From assembly GCA_012522535.1 (NCBI GenBank), contig JAAYKF010000003.1, positions 1 to 37,569 of the forward strand: a stretch of DNA of 37,569 bases, in the 5' to 3' direction. Below the pieces are notes generated by a model. That model was not told where the DNA came from. It saw only the letters and a list, made by a program, of their open reading frames with translations, and made no database searches. Below are positions 24,912-33,787 of this stretch, piece by piece (the first letter of the stretch is position 1; the number at the start of each line of letters is the position of its first letter). The DNA comes from Bacteroidales bacterium (GTDB taxonomy: Bacteria; Bacteroidota; Bacteroidia; Bacteroidales; WCHB1-69). Made by a program: the position numbers and the translations under genes.

Positions 24912-26415
24912 TTAATTTTAATATCTCCTCAATATGTTTTCTATTATTGGCAAGTCGGGGCACTTTGTACTGACCTCCTAATTTGTTTCTCTCTTTCATC
25001 CATTTCAAGAAAGTGCCTTGTGGCATCACCCTGATAATGGGCTTTTGTAGCAGAATATCCGATGCACGTTTGGCTTCATAATCTGAGTTTACAGATTTCA
25101 AAGTTTTGTCTAAAATCTCTTCAAATAGAGCCATATCTTGAGGCTCTTGTTCAAACTCTATTAGCCATTCGTGGGCTGCCTTGCTGTGGTCAGATTGATA
25201 GATGGGTCCGGCGGTATATTCCGAAACCTTAGCATTGGTAATTTTGCAGGCTTCAGAGATAGCCTTTTCGGCATTCTCCATTATCACCTCTTCGCCAAAA
25301 GCGTTGATAAAGTTGGCAGTTCTGCCGGTAATTTTTATCCTAAAAGGGTGCAGATTAGTAAACATCACCGTATCTCCAATAATATATCTCCACAAACCAG
25401 CATTGGTAGATATCAATATTGCGTAATTGGTGTTTAGCTCTACATCGGCAAGGCTGACTGCTTTGGCATTGGAGCTACCAAGTTCGTCTGGACGAATAAA
25501 TTCATAGAAAACTCCCACATTGGGAAGCAAGAGCATATCGTCCGACTCCTTTGTATCTTGAAAAGCAAAAAATCCCTCCGAAGCATTATAGGCGTTGAGG
25601 TAGAACATGCTGCCTGGCTCCACAATGGCGTTAAATTGTTCCACATAAGGGGCAAAATTAACACCACCATGCAAAAAAAGTTCCAAATTGGGCCAAACTT
25701 CATTTATGGTTTTTACGCCCTTTATTTCGATTATCCTTTTCAAGAGAATAAGCATCCACGATGGCACTCCAGAAAGGTTTGTAACATCCTGATCCATAAT
25801 GCTTCTTGCCATCAATTCTAATTTTTCGTCCCAATCTTCCATCAGTGCAATGGATTTATGTGGAGTTCGGAACGATTCCACCCAAAAAGGGGTGTTGGCA
25901 ATCAAAATAGAGGAAAGGTCGCCTGTGATAGCCTTGGGATTTATATCATTTTTTTGCTTCGAACCACCCAGAGCTAAAGATTTTCCCTTAAACATTTTCG
26001 ATTTTGGAAAGAGCTTAAAATAATTTGAAAGCAAGTACAGTCCGCCCCTCAAATGGCATAAATGCAGCGAGGCGTAGCTAATGGGTATAAATTTACTTTT
26101 ATCGCTGGTAGTCCCCGATGATTTTGAGAACCACTTGGTGCGTCCGGGCCAAAGTACATTTTTTTCTCCCAGCATCATTCGCTCAATATCCCCCTTCAAA
26201 TCGTTATAGGAAGCTATGGGAACATTGCGAGTGTAATCAGAATAAGTTTTTATATTTTTAAAGTCGTGCTTTTTGCCAAAATCCGTCTTTTTAGCCCTGC
26301 TAATGAGCCTGTTAAAAGTTTTTTCTTGTAACTCAAGTGGCTTCGTTTTGGCTCTATTTACTCTGGGATAGAAACGAAGAAAGTTTCTTTTTATCAGAAA
26401 GTTTAGCACAGACAT
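24904..26415 (-). CDS. GH3 auxin-responsive promoter family protein
   Basis: 503 residues, the normal length for bacterial GH3-like proteins. The family is related to acyl-adenylating enzymes that, in plants, conjugate amino acids to auxin or jasmonate; bacterial substrates are mostly unknown. Visible signatures are the N-terminal TDFGKKHDF region, the nucleotide motif WFSKSSGTTSDKSKFIPIS, YNASEGFFAFQ, the region with LWRYIIGDTV and FRIKITGRTANFINAFGEEV, and a C-terminal thumb domain with GTFLKWMKERNKLGGQYKVPRL. There is no signal peptide. It heads a minus-strand unit starting from a promoter element at 26451-26458. Confidence 0.93.
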   Translation of the reverse strand: MSVLNFLIKRNFLRFYPRVNRAKTKPLELQEKTFNRLISRAKKTDFGKKHDFKNIKTYSDYTRNVPIASYNDLKGDIERMMLGEKNVLWPGRTKWFSKSSGTTSDKSKFIPISYASLHLCHLRGGLYLLSNYFKLFPKSKMFKGKSLALGGSKQKNDINPKAITGDLSSILIANTPFWVESFRTPHKSIALMEDWDEKLELMARSIMDQDVTNLSGVPSWMLILLKRIIEIKGVKTINEVWPNLELFLHGGVNFAPYVEQFNAIVEPGSMFYLNAYNASEGFFAFQDTKESDDMLLLPNVGVFYEFIRPDELGSSNAKAVSLADVELNTNYAILISTNAGLWRYIIGDTVMFTNLHPFRIKITGRTANFINAFGEEVIMENAEKAISEACKITNAKVSEYTAGPIYQSDHSKAAHEWLIEFEQEPQDMALFEEILDKTLKSVNSDYEAKRASDILLQKPIIRVMPQGTFLKWMKERNKLGGQYKVPRLANNRKHIEEILKLNE

Positions 26416-26427
26416 TGATGTTTTGTT

Positions 26428-26435
26428 TAATTTTG
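26428..26435 (+). promoter_or_regulatory. Bacteroidota -7 element for ispE
   Basis: TAATTTTG fits TAnnTTTG and lies 31 bp before the ispE ATG. It is interleaved with the divergent GH3 promoter in a 51-bp gap. Confidence 0.45.
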
Positions 26436-26450
26436 ATTTTTAAAAGTCTC

Positions 26451-26458
26451 CAAATTTA
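26451..26458 (-). promoter_or_regulatory. Bacteroidota -7 element for the GH3 unit
   Basis: On the minus strand TAAATTTG fits TAnnTTTG and lies 35 bp before the GH3 ATG at 26415. Together with 26428-26435 it makes a compact pair of divergent, crossing promoters. Confidence 0.45.
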
Positions 26459-26466
26459 ATAATAAA

Positions 26467-27282
26467 ATGATAGCATTCTCGAATTGTAAAGTCAATATTG
26501 GTTTAAATATTCTTAAAAAACGAAAAGATGGTTTTCATGATATTGAAACGCTTTTTTACCCCATATATTTTGTAGAAGATATTATAGAAATCGTAGAAAG
26601 TAGTTCTAATGCAGACACTTATCACTTTTCGGGGAAGAAAATAGACTCCCATTTGGAGAAAAATTTATGTTTTTTGACTATCCAAAAAATGAGAGAAAAA
26701 TACAAGTTTCCCAATATAGATTTATACCTACATAAAAATGTTCCAATGGGAGCTGGTTTGGGTGGTGGCTCTGCCAATGTAGCCACTATCATAAAGCTAA
26801 TTGACAAAAATTTTGACTTAAATATTTCTCAAAATGAGCAGATAGAAATTGCTTCAAAATTGGGTAGCGACACTGCTTTTTTTATCTTCAATAAACCTGC
26901 ATTGGGCGAAGGAAGGGGCGATGTTTTAAGCACAATAGATTTAACTTTAAGCCCCTATGAGATGCTTATAATTCATCCTGAAGTTCACATTTCGACAGCT
27001 CAAGCATACGCCAATGTCAAACCAAAACCAGCTGATTTTTCTCTGAAAAGTATTAATGAAATAGATATAAAAGATTGGGAAAAACATCTTAAAAATGATT
27101 TTGAGGATTCGATTTTTAAAATTCACCCTCTATTGGGAGAAATAAAATCATATTTGTATGATAAAGGAGCCATTTATGCTCAAATGTCGGGAAGCGGTTC
27201 GGCAATTTTTGGAATTTTCGATAAATTACCCAAAGATATTTCTACTGATTTCGGAAAAGTCTATTTTGGGAAATCAGGCTAA
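26467..27282 (+). CDS. ispE: 4-diphosphocytidyl-2-C-methyl-D-erythritol kinase IspE
   Basis: 271 residues, normal length. It phosphorylates CDP-methylerythritol in the MEP isoprenoid pathway. It has the GHMP-kinase layout: KVNIGL near the N-terminus (residues 8-13), DGFHDIETLFYPI, the glycine-rich ATP motif PMGAGLGGGSANVATI (about 93-108), LGSDTAFFI with the catalytic Asp, and the C-terminal AQMSGSGSAIFGIF. It is transcribed alone and ends 7 bp before the convergent BtuG-like gene, so the two 3' ends abut with no visible terminator. Confidence 0.96.
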   Translation: MIAFSNCKVNIGLNILKKRKDGFHDIETLFYPIYFVEDIIEIVESSSNADTYHFSGKKIDSHLEKNLCFLTIQKMREKYKFPNIDLYLHKNVPMGAGLGGGSANVATIIKLIDKNFDLNISQNEQIEIASKLGSDTAFFIFNKPALGEGRGDVLSTIDLTLSPYEMLIIHPEVHISTAQAYANVKPKPADFSLKSINEIDIKDWEKHLKNDFEDSIFKIHPLLGEIKSYLYDKGAIYAQMSGSGSAIFGIFDKLPKDISTDFGKVYFGKSG

Positions 27283-27289
27283 CATAATT

Positions 27290-28360
27290 CTAATCATTTT
27301 TAAAAGCGAAATATCCGGGGGCAATATCAACTTTAAAAGAGTCAATTATTTCGCCAGATGATTTATATCGATAAACCCATCCCTTTTGTGAAAAATCCTT
27401 AGCATCGGAGACATAAATTATATTTTGTTGAGGATCAACGCCTAAGGCGTAAAACATTTTATTATTTTCGGGAATAAAGGCAGACTCGGGTGTGTTGTTA
27501 TCGTTGATGGACATCTTATAAATTCCCGATTCTTGGGCATTGCTACCCCAACTCCCATTGATGAAATATAGGCTGTCTTTTGCCCCGTTGCAACTCAAAA
27601 ACGAAGGAGAACTGTTGATGTCCAAAAACTCAATCTTCAATTCAATCTCCATATTCTCCACATCTATTTTGGAGAGTGAGGCTTTTTCCTCACCGTAGGG
27701 CGAGCCTTGATAACCGCCATCAGACAAAACCCAAAGCTTGTTGTTTTTGTCGAAAACCATGCTGTTGGGCTGTTTGCCAACTGCCAATGAGTCCACAACT
27801 TTGTTTTGTGAAATGTCTATTTTGAAAATCTTATTGTTATATGACCAAGAGCTTACATACAGAAAGTTGTTTAAAATCAACATAGACTCGCTGGAAGAGC
27901 CAATATCAATATTGCCTGTTTTTTCTAAACTTATGGGGTTGAAAACCACTATTGAGTTTGAATTTATATCGCTAATAAAAGCTTTACTATCGGAAAAAAC
28001 AGAGATAAATCTGGGAGACGATAATCCAGAAATAGTACCTTTATGCTTGAAATTTTTCACATCGAGGACCACAATTTTTCCTGAATTATTTATTACGGCA
28101 TAGGCAAGGTTTTTATATATATAAATAGATTGTAGAACATCGCCCAACGGGAAATTATTGGCATTGAAAAACACCTGATTTTCCATTTTTTTTGTCTCCG
28201 TGTTGAAAAAAGAGAGGCTGGCATTTCCACTCATAAAGTTACCTTGATTGCAGATAAATACGCCCTTTTCGACAGAATAGTCAATATTAGAATTGTCATC
28301 TTTTTTACAAGAAAATAAGAAGATAAGGAGAGCTAAAATTAGACTTAATTTTGTTTTCAT
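27290..28360 (-). CDS. BtuG-like surface lipoprotein, beta-propeller (putative cobalamin-binding)
   Basis: 356 residues. A signal peptide with lipobox FLFSC (Cys17) is followed by KKDD, consistent with lipidation and, in Bacteroidota, surface export. The rest is a YncE/DUF5074-like propeller with repeated blades ([69 protein letters not shown]-like segments). In Bacteroides, BtuG lipoproteins of this fold are encoded next to BtuB, cap it and bind B12 with extreme affinity. The position here, 11 bp after a riboswitch-controlled BtuB-like gene, makes the same role likely. Other YncE-like functions cannot be excluded from sequence alone. Confidence 0.8.
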   Translation of the reverse strand: [356 protein letters not shown]

Positions 28361-28371
28361 ATTTTATATTT

Positions 28372-30333
28372 TTAGAATGTCATTTTTATAAAAAATTGAT
28401 AGTGTCGGCCTGGCATTGCTCGCCACAAAATGGCTTGATAGTCGGTATCGAGAAGATTTTCGATGGAAAATTTGGCTTCAAAAATTTGCTTGCCAACTTT
28501 CAAACTTTGACCCAGAGTCAAGCTGTGTAATTTGTATTGAGGGAGTTTGTGTCGCGAGTTTTCCGCCTCCTGAACAGTATATCTGGCACTTGTATAATTG
28601 AATCCGTAGTTAAAAAAACTATTTTTATATACAATACTTATATTGGCATTTGCCACATGTTTTGGAATGTATAGGAGTTGATTTTTGTAGTCGGTAAATA
28701 AGTTTCCGTTAGCCTCTTTGGCAGAGGTAAAATTCATGGAGTAGCTGATTTTGGTATCTATGGTAAATTTTCCAAGAATGGTGTTTAGCGAAATAAATCT
28801 TTCAGCACCCCTTGCAAAAACCTTTTGTAAGTTTGTTGGTCTCCAGTATCTAAAGTCGCTGGGTTGCCAAATAATCCAATCGTCTATTAGTGATGCATAC
28901 AGAACTAATTTGGCATCTAATTTATTATACTTCCCTAACTGTTTTGTAAAATGAAAACCCCAATCTATCGAGTACCCATTTTCCGATTTCAAATGGGGGT
29001 TTCCGCCGGGTTGCCAATACATGTCGTTGAGTGTGGGTCGATGATGCACTTTAGATAGGTTTGATTTTAGCTTCAGGTCATCAGTTTTAAAAGGTGCTAT
29101 TTCAAATCCTATGGTGGGCACAAAGGCAATTTCGCCATCGTTGGCATAATCGAGGTTTAGAAGAGCAAAAGATGAAAATTTTCTCGACCACTCATAAAAC
29201 ATGGATACGCCTCCCAATAGCTGCAATCTTTGTGCGTCAAACTTGCTCTCTTCTTTGATATCCCAATAGTCGGCATTATCAAAATTGGCTATGGCAAGAG
29301 TTTTTAAAACAATTTTCTTTTTCGGTGTCCATTCCGATTTGTATTTCAGAAAGCTTGTGTTTGTGGTGCTTTGGGTATTGTGATTTACAAATGGTCCAAT
29401 TATGGTTTGGCTGGACAAAAAGTAGGAAGTTTTATTGTGGGAGTGTCCAAGACTTAGCGAAGAGTAATATTTCTCCGAAAATCGTTGCCACTGGAGGCTC
29501 CATCGCAAATCGTCGTCGTTTTGTGTTTCTCTCCTTCCGCTGCCTTCATACGACATAATGGCTGGTAAATTTCGGAACGAATGTAGCTGCCACAATGAAG
29601 TTGTTATAAGATGATTTTTTGTTCTGTAAAACACCTCCGACAATGTGCCATATTTATTATATGATGCATTTTTTTGTTTTTGGTAGTTCCACAGTCCGTT
29701 GGCGGTGTTGTAAAATTCAAAATTATTTTCCGATTGCTCATAAATGGCTCTGAATCTAAATTGTATGTTTTTGAAACCACCTCCAATTTTCACTAAGCTT
29801 TGATAGTTTTCGAAGCTTCCGGCTCCAAGTGCTATGGCTCCATATATGGGAGTTCCGAAGCTGGGCAAACTTTGAATATTCACACTGCCGCCAATGGCTC
29901 CAACGCCAGTGTGCGATGAGTTTCCACCGGGCAAAACTTCAAAGTCGTCGATAAACCAAACAGGGATTTGCGAAAAATCGACCTGTCCCAACATGGGGTT
30001 ATTTATATTCATGCCATTCCATTCAACCCTTGTGTGTGAGGCTGCAGTACCGCGAAATGAAACTGTGGAAAGGGAATTTTGCCCGTAGGATTTTACAAAA
30101 ATGGGAGTATGATTTATTAATATTTCCGACAGAGATTTACTTTGCTGAAGGGAGAGGGCTGATGAGTCGGCTTTTATTTTATAAATGGCTTTATCTTTCA
30201 GCAGGCTTTTCGACTCTATGGTTATTCCATCAATAAAAATTATGCTATCATTTATTTGTGCTGTGGCAAAATATTGAAACAGGCACAAAGTGGCTATTGA
30301 CATTAAAATTTTTGCAATGGGTTTTTTTTTCAT
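28372..30333 (-). CDS. btuB: BtuB-like TonB-dependent receptor (vitamin B12 uptake)
   Basis: 653 residues from ATG 30333, chosen because it gives a proper signal peptide (MKKKPIAKIL to YFATAQ); an upstream in-frame start at 30381 would add 16 hydrophilic residues. The plug domain shows LSEILINHTPIFVKSYGQNSLSTVSFRG, the VEWNGMNINNPMLGQVD and EVLPGGNSSHTGVGAIGGSVNI blocks. A 22-strand-type barrel follows and ends in ...QFFIKMTF with the C-terminal Phe. It imports a TonB-dependent ligand across the outer membrane. Substrate assignment to cobalamin rests on the cobalamin riboswitch upstream and the BtuG-like partner downstream. No inner-membrane BtuCDF genes are in the window. Confidence 0.9.
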   Translation of the reverse strand: MKKKPIAKILMSIATLCLFQYFATAQINDSIIFIDGITIESKSLLKDKAIYKIKADSSALSLQQSKSLSEILINHTPIFVKSYGQNSLSTVSFRGTAASHTRVEWNGMNINNPMLGQVDFSQIPVWFIDDFEVLPGGNSSHTGVGAIGGSVNIQSLPSFGTPIYGAIALGAGSFENYQSLVKIGGGFKNIQFRFRAIYEQSENNFEFYNTANGLWNYQKQKNASYNKYGTLSEVFYRTKNHLITTSLWQLHSFRNLPAIMSYEGSGRRETQNDDDLRWSLQWQRFSEKYYSSLSLGHSHNKTSYFLSSQTIIGPFVNHNTQSTTNTSFLKYKSEWTPKKKIVLKTLAIANFDNADYWDIKEESKFDAQRLQLLGGVSMFYEWSRKFSSFALLNLDYANDGEIAFVPTIGFEIAPFKTDDLKLKSNLSKVHHRPTLNDMYWQPGGNPHLKSENGYSIDWGFHFTKQLGKYNKLDAKLVLYASLIDDWIIWQPSDFRYWRPTNLQKVFARGAERFISLNTILGKFTIDTKISYSMNFTSAKEANGNLFTDYKNQLLYIPKHVANANISIVYKNSFFNYGFNYTSARYTVQEAENSRHKLPQYKLHSLTLGQSLKVGKQIFEAKFSIENLLDTDYQAILWRAMPGRHYQFFIKMTF

Positions 30334-30435
30334 CACATCTATATTTTGTGTATATTTTGTGGTGAAAATTCCGAATAACAAGCTTTTGCTTTTTACTCAT
30401 TGCCTTTCACCCGAAAGCATTCAAGTTTTAAACTA

Positions 30436-30590
30436 CAAGCAGGTTTTCTGGCTTGTTCCAATTTAGGCACCTTCCCATTTTCACAAACAGTGGTTTATAG
30501 CCTAATTTTAGCAGAACTCACAGCTACGGGTATAGCTCTTGAATTTCACAAGATTCCCTTTCTTCTTTTGGAAGAATTACCTGTAATTTG
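30436..30590 (-). ncRNA. cobalamin riboswitch
   Basis: On the minus strand, upstream of the BtuB-like gene, the conserved parts occur in order: an AAAGGGAAT block near 30555, GAGCTATACCCGTAGCTGTGA (compare GAGCTGTCCCGCAACTGT), CCACTG and ATGGGAAGGTGCC, and the B12 box AAGCCAGAAAACCTGC (plus strand 30439-30454). A CTTTC-GGGT-GAAAG hairpin at 30404-30417 lies between aptamer and gene and may be part of the expression platform. Binding of adenosyl- or methylcobalamin is expected to reduce receptor expression. No T-run is seen, so control is likely at translation. Confidence 0.9.
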
Positions 30591-30594
30591 CCTG

Positions 30595-30602
30595 CAAAGA
30601 TA
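30595..30602 (-). promoter_or_regulatory. Bacteroidota -7 element for the riboswitch transcript
   Basis: On the minus strand TATCTTTG fits TAnnTTTG. Transcription would begin about 30588, just before the aptamer. No -33 TTTG is found at ideal spacing. Confidence 0.5.
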
Positions 30603-30828
30603 GTTCTTTTATTTATAACAGTTATAAACAAAAGGTCATAAGAGGGAATTAATTTTATTTACACATTAAAAAAGTCAACATTAATTATGGTTTTAGAATT
30701 ATTTCATTTTATTCAGCTTGTGTTTAGGTTTAATTCAATAAAATATATTTAAAAACTTGTAAAGTGATGTCAATATCACCCCTCTTCCTTGTTTTGGTTA
30801 ATTTAAGTGTTAATTGTTTTTTTGTTTT

Positions 30829-30857
30829 TGTTAAGTGTATGAATTTCATTAAATTTG
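30829..30857 (+). promoter_or_regulatory. Bacteroidota promoter for the methylmalonyl-CoA operon
   Basis: TTTG at 30829-30832 and TAAATTTG at 30850-30857 (17 bp apart) form a near-consensus promoter 28 bp before the epimerase ATG. Confidence 0.6.
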
Positions 30858-30885
30858 CATCAAATTAATTTAAATTGTATAAATC

Positions 30886-31296
30886 ATGAAACTGACTCAC
30901 ATTGAGCACATTGGAATTGCCGTGAAAGATCTCGACAGTTCCATTCGTTTTTACGAAGACGTATTAGGTTTGAAATGTTATGCCATTGAAGAGGTTGTTG
31001 ACCAGAGGGTTAAGACAGCTTTTTTTATGGTTGGACAGGTAAAAATTGAACTTTTAGAGAGTACCGACCCCGAGGGACCCATTGGAAAATTTGTTGAAAA
31101 GCGAGGCGAGGGTGTTCATCACATTGCATACGCTGTTGAGGGTCTTGAAGAGACACTTCCAGAGTTGGAGGCTAAGGGCATTCAGCTAATCGACAAGAAG
31201 CCTCGCAAGGGAGCCGAGGGTCTGAACATTGCATTTTTACATCCGAAATCAACGGGTGGTGTTTTGACTGAATTGTGTGAAAATCCGAATAAATAA
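30886..31296 (+). CDS. mce: methylmalonyl-CoA epimerase
   Basis: 136 residues, usual length, vicinal-oxygen-chelate fold. It interconverts (S)- and (R)-methylmalonyl-CoA, linking carboxylase/decarboxylase and B12-dependent mutase. The start [25 protein letters not shown] supplies the first metal His. [32 protein letters not shown] contains the second set (E and H), and the C-terminal [10 protein letters not shown] carries the final Glu. It is the first gene of the five-gene plus-strand operon and lies 17 bp before the decarboxylase alpha gene. The divergent neighbour is the B12 uptake unit. Confidence 0.96.
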   Translation: MKLTHIEHIGIAVKDLDSSIRFYEDVLGLKCYAIEEVVDQRVKTAFFMVGQVKIELLESTDPEGPIGKFVEKRGEGVHHIAYAVEGLEETLPELEAKGIQLIDKKPRKGAEGLNIAFLHPKSTGGVLTELCENPNK

Positions 31297-31313
31297 TCAA
31301 AAAACATAGAACT

Positions 31314-32873
31314 ATGACAATGCAAGAAAAAGTAAAGCATTTACTTGAATTAAGAGCCCAGGCAAAACTGGGGGGTGGTCAAAAACGAATTGACAAACAG
31401 CATAGTTTAGGCAAACTAACTGCTCGTGAGCGTATTTATGCACTTCTTGATGAGGGTAGCTTCGAGGAGTTTGATATGTTTGTTACACATCGCTGTACTA
31501 ATTTTGGAATGGAAAAACGTACACCACTTTCAGATGGTGTTGTTACAGGCTATGGTACAATTGATGGACGATTAGTTTATGTTTTTTCGCAAGATTTCAC
31601 TGTTTTTGGAGGTTCTTTGTCTGAAGCTTTCGCACAGAAAATTTGCAAAATAATGGATCAAGCCATGAAGGTTGGTGCACCTATTATTGGTATTAATGAT
31701 TCGGGTGGAGCTCGTATTCAAGAAGGCGTTAACAGCTTGGCTGGATATACAGAAATTTTTCAACGTAATATTTTAGCATCGGGTGTTATACCTCAAATTT
31801 CGGCAGTATTTGGACCTTGTGCCGGAGGAGCAGTTTATTCTCCAGCACTAACCGACTTTATAATGATGTCGAAAGATACAAGCTATATGTTTTTAACTGG
31901 ACCTAAGGTGGTTAAAAGTGTTACAAACGAAGATGTTACAACCGAAGAGTTGGGCGGAGCATCGGTTCATGCCACAAAATCGGGTGTTGCACACTTTGTT
32001 GCCGAAACAGAAAAAGAGGGCTTGATGATGATTAGAAAACTTTTACATTATCTGCCATCCAACAACTTAGAAGAGCCGCCAGTTGAGATCAACGAAGACC
32101 CAATTAACAGATTGGAAGATTTCTTGAATGATATAATTCCTGATAATCCAAATAAGCCTTACGATGTAAAAGATGTAATTCACGCCATTGTTGATAATGG
32201 TGAATTTTTGGAAGTTCAGGCTGCTTATGCACCAAATATTGTTATCGGCTTTGGTCGTTTTGACGGAGTTTCGGTGGGTATTGTTGCCAATCAGCCAAAA
32301 TATTTAGCTGGAGTTTTAGATATAAATGCATCGCGCAAAGCAGCACGTTTTGTTCGTTTTTGCGATGCCTTCAATATTCCCATAGTAACATTGGAAGATG
32401 TTCCCGGATTCCTTCCCGGAACGGCACAAGAGTATGGCGGAATAATTCTTCATGGTGCAAAACTACTTTATGCATATGGCGAAGCCACAGTTCCAAAAGT
32501 AACAATTGTATTGCGTAAAGCATACGGTGGTGCATACTGTGTGATGGGTTCTAAGCACCTTCGTGGAGATATTAATTACGCTTGGCCAACGGCAGAAATT
32601 GCAGTTATGGGAGCAAAAGGAGCTATCGAGGTTCTTATGAGTAAAGATATTCAAGCAATAGAAGATGCAGAAAAGAGAAATGAATTTATTGCCGAAAAAG
32701 AACAAGAATATAGAGATAGCTTTGCAAACCCATTTGTAGCAGCCAAATATGGATATATCGATGATATAATTGAGCCTAGAAATACTAGATTCAGAATTAT
32801 TAGAGCATTGCAGTCGCTTAGAAATAAGCGTCTTGAAAATCCTGCTAAAAAACATGATAATTTACCACTATAA
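31314..32873 (+). CDS. mmdA: methylmalonyl-CoA decarboxylase alpha subunit (carboxyltransferase)
   Basis: 519 residues, the standard length for MmdA/PccB-type carboxyltransferases. It moves the carboxyl group from methylmalonyl-CoA to biotin on the carrier subunit. Features include [22 protein letters not shown] at the N-terminus, the oxyanion-type motifs [19 protein letters not shown] and [42 protein letters not shown] and [15 protein letters not shown]. Propionyl-CoA carboxylase beta is nearly identical in sequence, but the sodium-pump subunits downstream make the decarboxylase assignment stronger. Located in the cytoplasm, on the membrane complex. Confidence 0.94.
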   Translation: MTMQEKVKHLLELRAQAKLGGGQKRIDKQHSLGKLTARERIYALLDEGSFEEFDMFVTHRCTNFGMEKRTPLSDGVVTGYGTIDGRLVYVFSQDFTVFGGSLSEAFAQKICKIMDQAMKVGAPIIGINDSGGARIQEGVNSLAGYTEIFQRNILASGVIPQISAVFGPCAGGAVYSPALTDFIMMSKDTSYMFLTGPKVVKSVTNEDVTTEELGGASVHATKSGVAHFVAETEKEGLMMIRKLLHYLPSNNLEEPPVEINEDPINRLEDFLNDIIPDNPNKPYDVKDVIHAIVDNGEFLEVQAAYAPNIVIGFGRFDGVSVGIVANQPKYLAGVLDINASRKAARFVRFCDAFNIPIVTLEDVPGFLPGTAQEYGGIILHGAKLLYAYGEATVPKVTIVLRKAYGGAYCVMGSKHLRGDINYAWPTAEIAVMGAKGAIEVLMSKDIQAIEDAEKRNEFIAEKEQEYRDSFANPFVAAKYGYIDDIIEPRNTRFRIIRALQSLRNKRLENPAKKHDNLPL

Positions 32874-32883
32874 TCCTAGAGTA

Positions 32884-33774
32884 ATGAGAAAAATACTAAT
32901 ATATACATTGTTCTTTTTCATTCCTTTGATTTATGGCCATAGCCAAGGAAGCGATCAGTTGAAGATTAACGAAATAATGGTTCGTAACGACTCAACAATA
33001 ATCGACCAATATGGAAATCGAAGTGGGTGGATAGAGATTTTTAATACAGATTATAAAGCCGCAGGAATGGGAGGGCTATATCTAAGCAACGATACGGCAA
33101 ACCCCAAAATGTATCCCATATCTAAAAACGACCCAGAAACCAATCTTAAAAAGAGAGGTTACTATCTGTTTTATGCCGACAATAAGCCATATAGAGGAAC
33201 CAGCCATTTGAATTTCACACTGGAAGAGAGTGAATATGTTGCTCTTTATGATTCGGACGGAAAAACACTTTTGGATATAATACCTGTGCCGGAGGAGATT
33301 AAAGAGATGTCCAATCAGTCATTTGGAAGAGAGGAAGATGGCGAAGGGGATTTTGTTAATCTCAAAAGATACACCCCCGGAGCCACCAATACTTGGAAAG
33401 AGGCTGAATCTAAATCTAATAGAATAGCTCAATTAGACCCCTATGGCGTTGGGATGATTATTGTTGCAATGTCGGTGGTTTTTGCTTGTTTAGTTTTCAT
33501 CTTCATAATGTTAAAACTTTTTAGAGTTTTCGAAAATATGAAGTTTAAAAAGTATAGAAAAGCACAACCCGAAGAGACACAAACAGCAACCGAGGGTCAA
33601 GTTCTTGAAGATACCAGCGGAGAGGCAATTGCAGCCATATCAATGGCATTGCACCTTCACACTAGTAATATTCATGATCTAGAGAGCGAAATAGTTACAA
33701 TTTGTCACGCCAAGAGAACATATTCTCCTTGGGGAAGCAAACATCTTGTTTTGAAGAAAAACCCAAAAATCTAA
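32884..33774 (+). CDS. lamin-tail domain / OadG-like gamma subunit fusion
   Basis: 296 residues from ATG 32884; an upstream start at 32770 would run inside mmdA. A signal-like helix (1-20) leads to a lamin-tail-like extracytoplasmic domain (INEIMVRNDSTIIDQYGNRSGWIEIFNTD...GGLYLSND, about 27-160). A membrane helix follows (about 187-210, GMIIVAMSVVFACLVFIFIMLKLF), with the cytoplasmic stretch typical of OadG. The tail AISMALHLHTSNIHDLESEIVTICHAKRTYSPWGSKHL is the conserved end seen in Bacteroidota OadG-like proteins. It should anchor and assemble the decarboxylase. The lamin-tail part faces the periplasm and has no known role in this complex. Confidence 0.85.
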   Translation: MRKILIYTLFFFIPLIYGHSQGSDQLKINEIMVRNDSTIIDQYGNRSGWIEIFNTDYKAAGMGGLYLSNDTANPKMYPISKNDPETNLKKRGYYLFYADNKPYRGTSHLNFTLEESEYVALYDSDGKTLLDIIPVPEEIKEMSNQSFGREEDGEGDFVNLKRYTPGATNTWKEAESKSNRIAQLDPYGVGMIIVAMSVVFACLVFIFIMLKLFRVFENMKFKKYRKAQPEETQTATEGQVLEDTSGEAIAAISMALHLHTSNIHDLESEIVTICHAKRTYSPWGSKHLVLKKNPKI

Positions 33775-33787
33775 AACAAAAATCATT

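Noticed and set aside
30605-30828. A small gene between the riboswitch and the epimerase promoter
   Set aside because: The stretch is AT-rich with frequent stops in all frames and shows no start with a plausible peptide; I see only promoter-like sequence.
31314-32873. Propionyl-CoA carboxylase beta subunit
   Set aside because: No biotin carboxylase gene accompanies it, while the OadG-like, carrier and Na+-pump beta subunits follow directly; the decarboxylase complex explains all four genes.
32770-32883. Longer N-terminus for the lamin-tail/OadG protein
   Set aside because: The added 38 residues lie inside the end of mmdA in another frame and are not signal-like; ATG 32884 gives a normal signal peptide.
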